Assembly (NCBI RefSeq): GCF_963675165.1
Contig: NC_087390.1
Location: forward strand, 1,259,501-1,323,500
DNA: 64,000 nucleotides
Reading direction: 5' to 3'
Source of the DNA: Halichondria panicea
Lineage: Eukaryota; Porifera; Demospongiae; Suberitida; Halichondriidae
A program made the translations under genes and the position numbers. Of the stretch, positions 61,653 through 64,000 are shown one piece after another. Position 1 is the first letter of the stretch. Each line of letters starts with the position of its first letter. The notes beneath the pieces were generated by a model, which was given only the letters and a program-made list of their open reading frames with translations, was not told the DNA's origin and did no database searches.

Positions 61653-63140
61653 ACACACACACACACCCACACACACACACACACCACACACACACACACA
61701 CACCACACACACACCACACACACACACACACCCACACACAAGGATTAGTTGAGAGGTTGGTATACAAATGTAATTCCCCCTTCATGGACAGCATGACAAC
61801 AACGCCTGTCATTCACTCTTCTCTGTGTGTCTCCATGCATGCACAGGTTGCCCTCTCCCGCAAGCCTCCCCACATCCAGTCAGCTCATAGGGTCAGCGGA
61901 CTCATGCTCGCCAACCACACCAGCATGGCATCAGTGAGTACTCAACATGTGTTAAATATTTATGTACACTTTTATACGAGTACAGAGAATTCTGGTCCTT
62001 CTATATTCCCAGTCTTCATGTATTGGCGATTATGCACAAAAACATTTGATATAATTATGTTTTTCCCCTTTGTATATTATTGGCTTCGTTACATAATTAT
62101 GTGCTAGTTATGGGGGGGCCTATAAACTGTATAAGGATAGCCTCTAAACCAACCCCTCCCCCATGCACACTCACACACACACACACACACACACCCACAC
62201 ACACACACACCCACACACACACACACACACACCAGTTGTTTGCAGCCAGCTATGGACAGTTTGACAAGCTGAGGAAGAAAGAAGCTTTTCTCGACCAATT
62301 CAAGAAACAGCCAATGTTCAGTGATGACCTATCAGAGCTTGATGACTCACGGAGGGTGGTCCAAGAGGTCATTGACGAGTACAGAGCCTCCACTGAACCA
62401 GACTACATCACCAGGGGAACATCAATAGGACTCGTAAGACTATCACTATAAATGTTGTTCTACATCGATAAACTTTTCTCATTACTCCATTCTCACTAAC
62501 CACTTGAAGCACATGATTTGTACCGGTAACAAGAAAAATTGGTGAATGAGCCATTTAATAAATCCAATTGGCATTTTTAATTTGGCACCTCAGGCGTGCA
62601 AGTGCGTCCACTGGTAAATTTTACTTTGATTTGGCCATCTTTGGCTTTGTTATACACCTGTATAGATCATGTCAACAGCCGAGGGTTAGCACTTCAGTAC
62701 TCTACTTACCTCGTTGTACAGTGTATTCCACGCATTATGTGGGATTATGTACAGCAAGTAATCACACTCCTCTCCATACAGGGTGGTGCCAAGCCCTGAC
62801 GCTATCACTTACAGCATATGAACATTTATCTGCTAACTCTTGTACTATATTATACTGTTATAATTATTATACTTATTATCGATTACCGTGAATTTATTAT
62901 CGTGCAATAAAACACAATGCAGGCAAACCCACCGCTAGCCTCGAATCCACAAAGATTAATTACGGGCGTGGATTCGAGGCTAACCCATTGCCAATCATAA
63001 TTTATTCATGACGTGTAAGTTCTTCTTCTCTTTTAGTGCCTCTAAATCAAGGGCGCCGCATGCATGCATAATTATATGTCATGAGCATGAGACACAACTG
63101 TGCAGTTATAGCCTGAATGTACTGTACGTAGGCTGACAAA

Positions 63141-64000
63141 ATGAGACTTGACAAAGAAAAATGGCGTTTGAGAGTGAATGGATTTCTCACTCAAATACTT
63201 GCTCCAATGATGTTCTCCATCAGTGGTACATTATACCTCTCTTCGTTGCATAGGTTTGTCACTAACCCAAAGAAGGCAGGCATCAATGAAACCACACTCC
63301 AGCAGGTACTGAAAGTCAGTGTGTACAATGATACCTGCATGCCAGTCACGTTGTAGTTACAGTTTACAGTTACAGTTAGGGCCATGCAGTTACTCTGTAT
63401 ATAGCCTGACACAACTTTATGTATAGGCCTATATATATGTACGTAGAAGCTACAAGCAAAATTATCATACAGGCTGAGCAATAAAGGATCATTTTAATAT
63501 GCTATAGTGCATGCATAGTCTACTGTAGCCTCGATTCCAAGCCGCTGAGAAAGGCAAGGGGCTGGAGTCGAGGCTACTGTGGATGGTACCCGATATATAT
63601 ACCTGTGCTTTGGGTACTATACATCTTCAGTTGGACTGCAGACTTTTAGATACCGTATATATAGCGGGTAATTTTCGTGGTGTAAAAATTCGTTATTTTG
63701 TGGTCAAGCTGACCTCCACGAAATTTTAACGGAGGGATGGCTTACCGAATGCAGTGGAGGCAACGAGACTAAACGAAATTTATACTCATGAAAATCACCG
63801 TTTTCCAATTTTTTACCCCACGAAAATTACCTGCTATTGGGTATAATAATTATAGCTGTTATATACCACGTATGTGGTAGCCTTTTTATTATGACAGTTA
63901 GGAGTTAGGTGCAAGCACTATATACTGAACTTCTATGCCCAGGTGGAGCCTGGATTAGATGAGTCGGAAACAATGTACGCACTGCTGATAACTATTTATT
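63141..64000 (+). CDS. MFSD8-like MFS transporter, copy 3 (cut by window end)
   Basis: Exon 1 is 63141-63305 (MRLDKEKWRLRVNGFLTQ ...), identical in protein to copy 1. The second exon starts at 63943 (VEPGLDESETMYALLITIY) and runs off the window at 64000. No lesion is visible in what is present. The intron carries the same TAGCCTCGAT hairpin and TACCGTATA element as the other copies. Whether this copy is functional cannot be told here. Confidence 0.65.

Overview
The window is animal nuclear DNA. It is AT-rich, its genes are split by many short GT-AG introns, and it is crowded with palindromic mini-transposons and CA microsatellites. Recognisable proteins are gamma-tubulin, an MFSD8-like transporter, a POT-family transporter, an EHD-type ATPase/GTPase, ATP-citrate lyase, a reticulon-type ER protein, and death-fold/coiled-coil/GTPase mosaics. 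The death-fold style, the compact introns and the MITE load suggest a marine demosponge (Amphimedon-like). That is an inference from family resemblance, not a database match.

The backbone is a segmental triplication. A block of gamma-tubulin followed by an MFSD8-like transporter occurs, all on the plus strand, at about 1-11.5 kb (copy 1), 28.6-37.9 kb (copy 2) and 55.2-64 kb (copy 3, cut by the window end). Only gamma-tubulin copy 1 reads as a clean 12-exon, 457-residue gene. Copy 2 has a nonsense codon and a 2-bp frameshift. Copy 3 has small insertions at two splice sites. The transporter is broken at different places in copies 1 and 2.

Between copies 1 and 2 lie: an intact single-exon POT transporter (12.6-14.2 kb); its broken tandem duplicate, split by a 1.16-kb transposon with 81-bp inverted ends and a 9-bp target duplication; five in-frame exons of ATP-citrate lyase on the minus strand (16.2-18.8 kb); two paralogous small secreted-peptide loci with identical TATA promoters (19.5 and 22.0 kb) flanking a related larger transposon; an EHD-type gene that lacks its EH domain (22.7-24.2 kb, minus); and a minus-strand gene with a repeat-rich N-terminus, coiled coil and death-fold (26.3-28.6 kb).

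Between copies 2 and 3 lie: a reticulon/FAM134-like gene (38.4-44.1 kb) with gamma-tubulin exon shards in and after its last intron; and a large minus-strand locus (54.7-47.2 kb) whose exons read in order as hydrophobic leader plus 2A-like motif, death domain, linker, helical domain, CARD-like domain, dynamin-like GTPase and basic tail. Its basic tail and 3' flank are shared with the EHD-type gene 25 kb away. Its linker is shared with the coiled-coil gene. The three minus-strand genes therefore look like one recombining family of death-fold/GTPase genes, possibly innate-immune, and this is the most interesting content of the window. I did no alignments or searches; exon borders come from reading splice sites and phase by eye.
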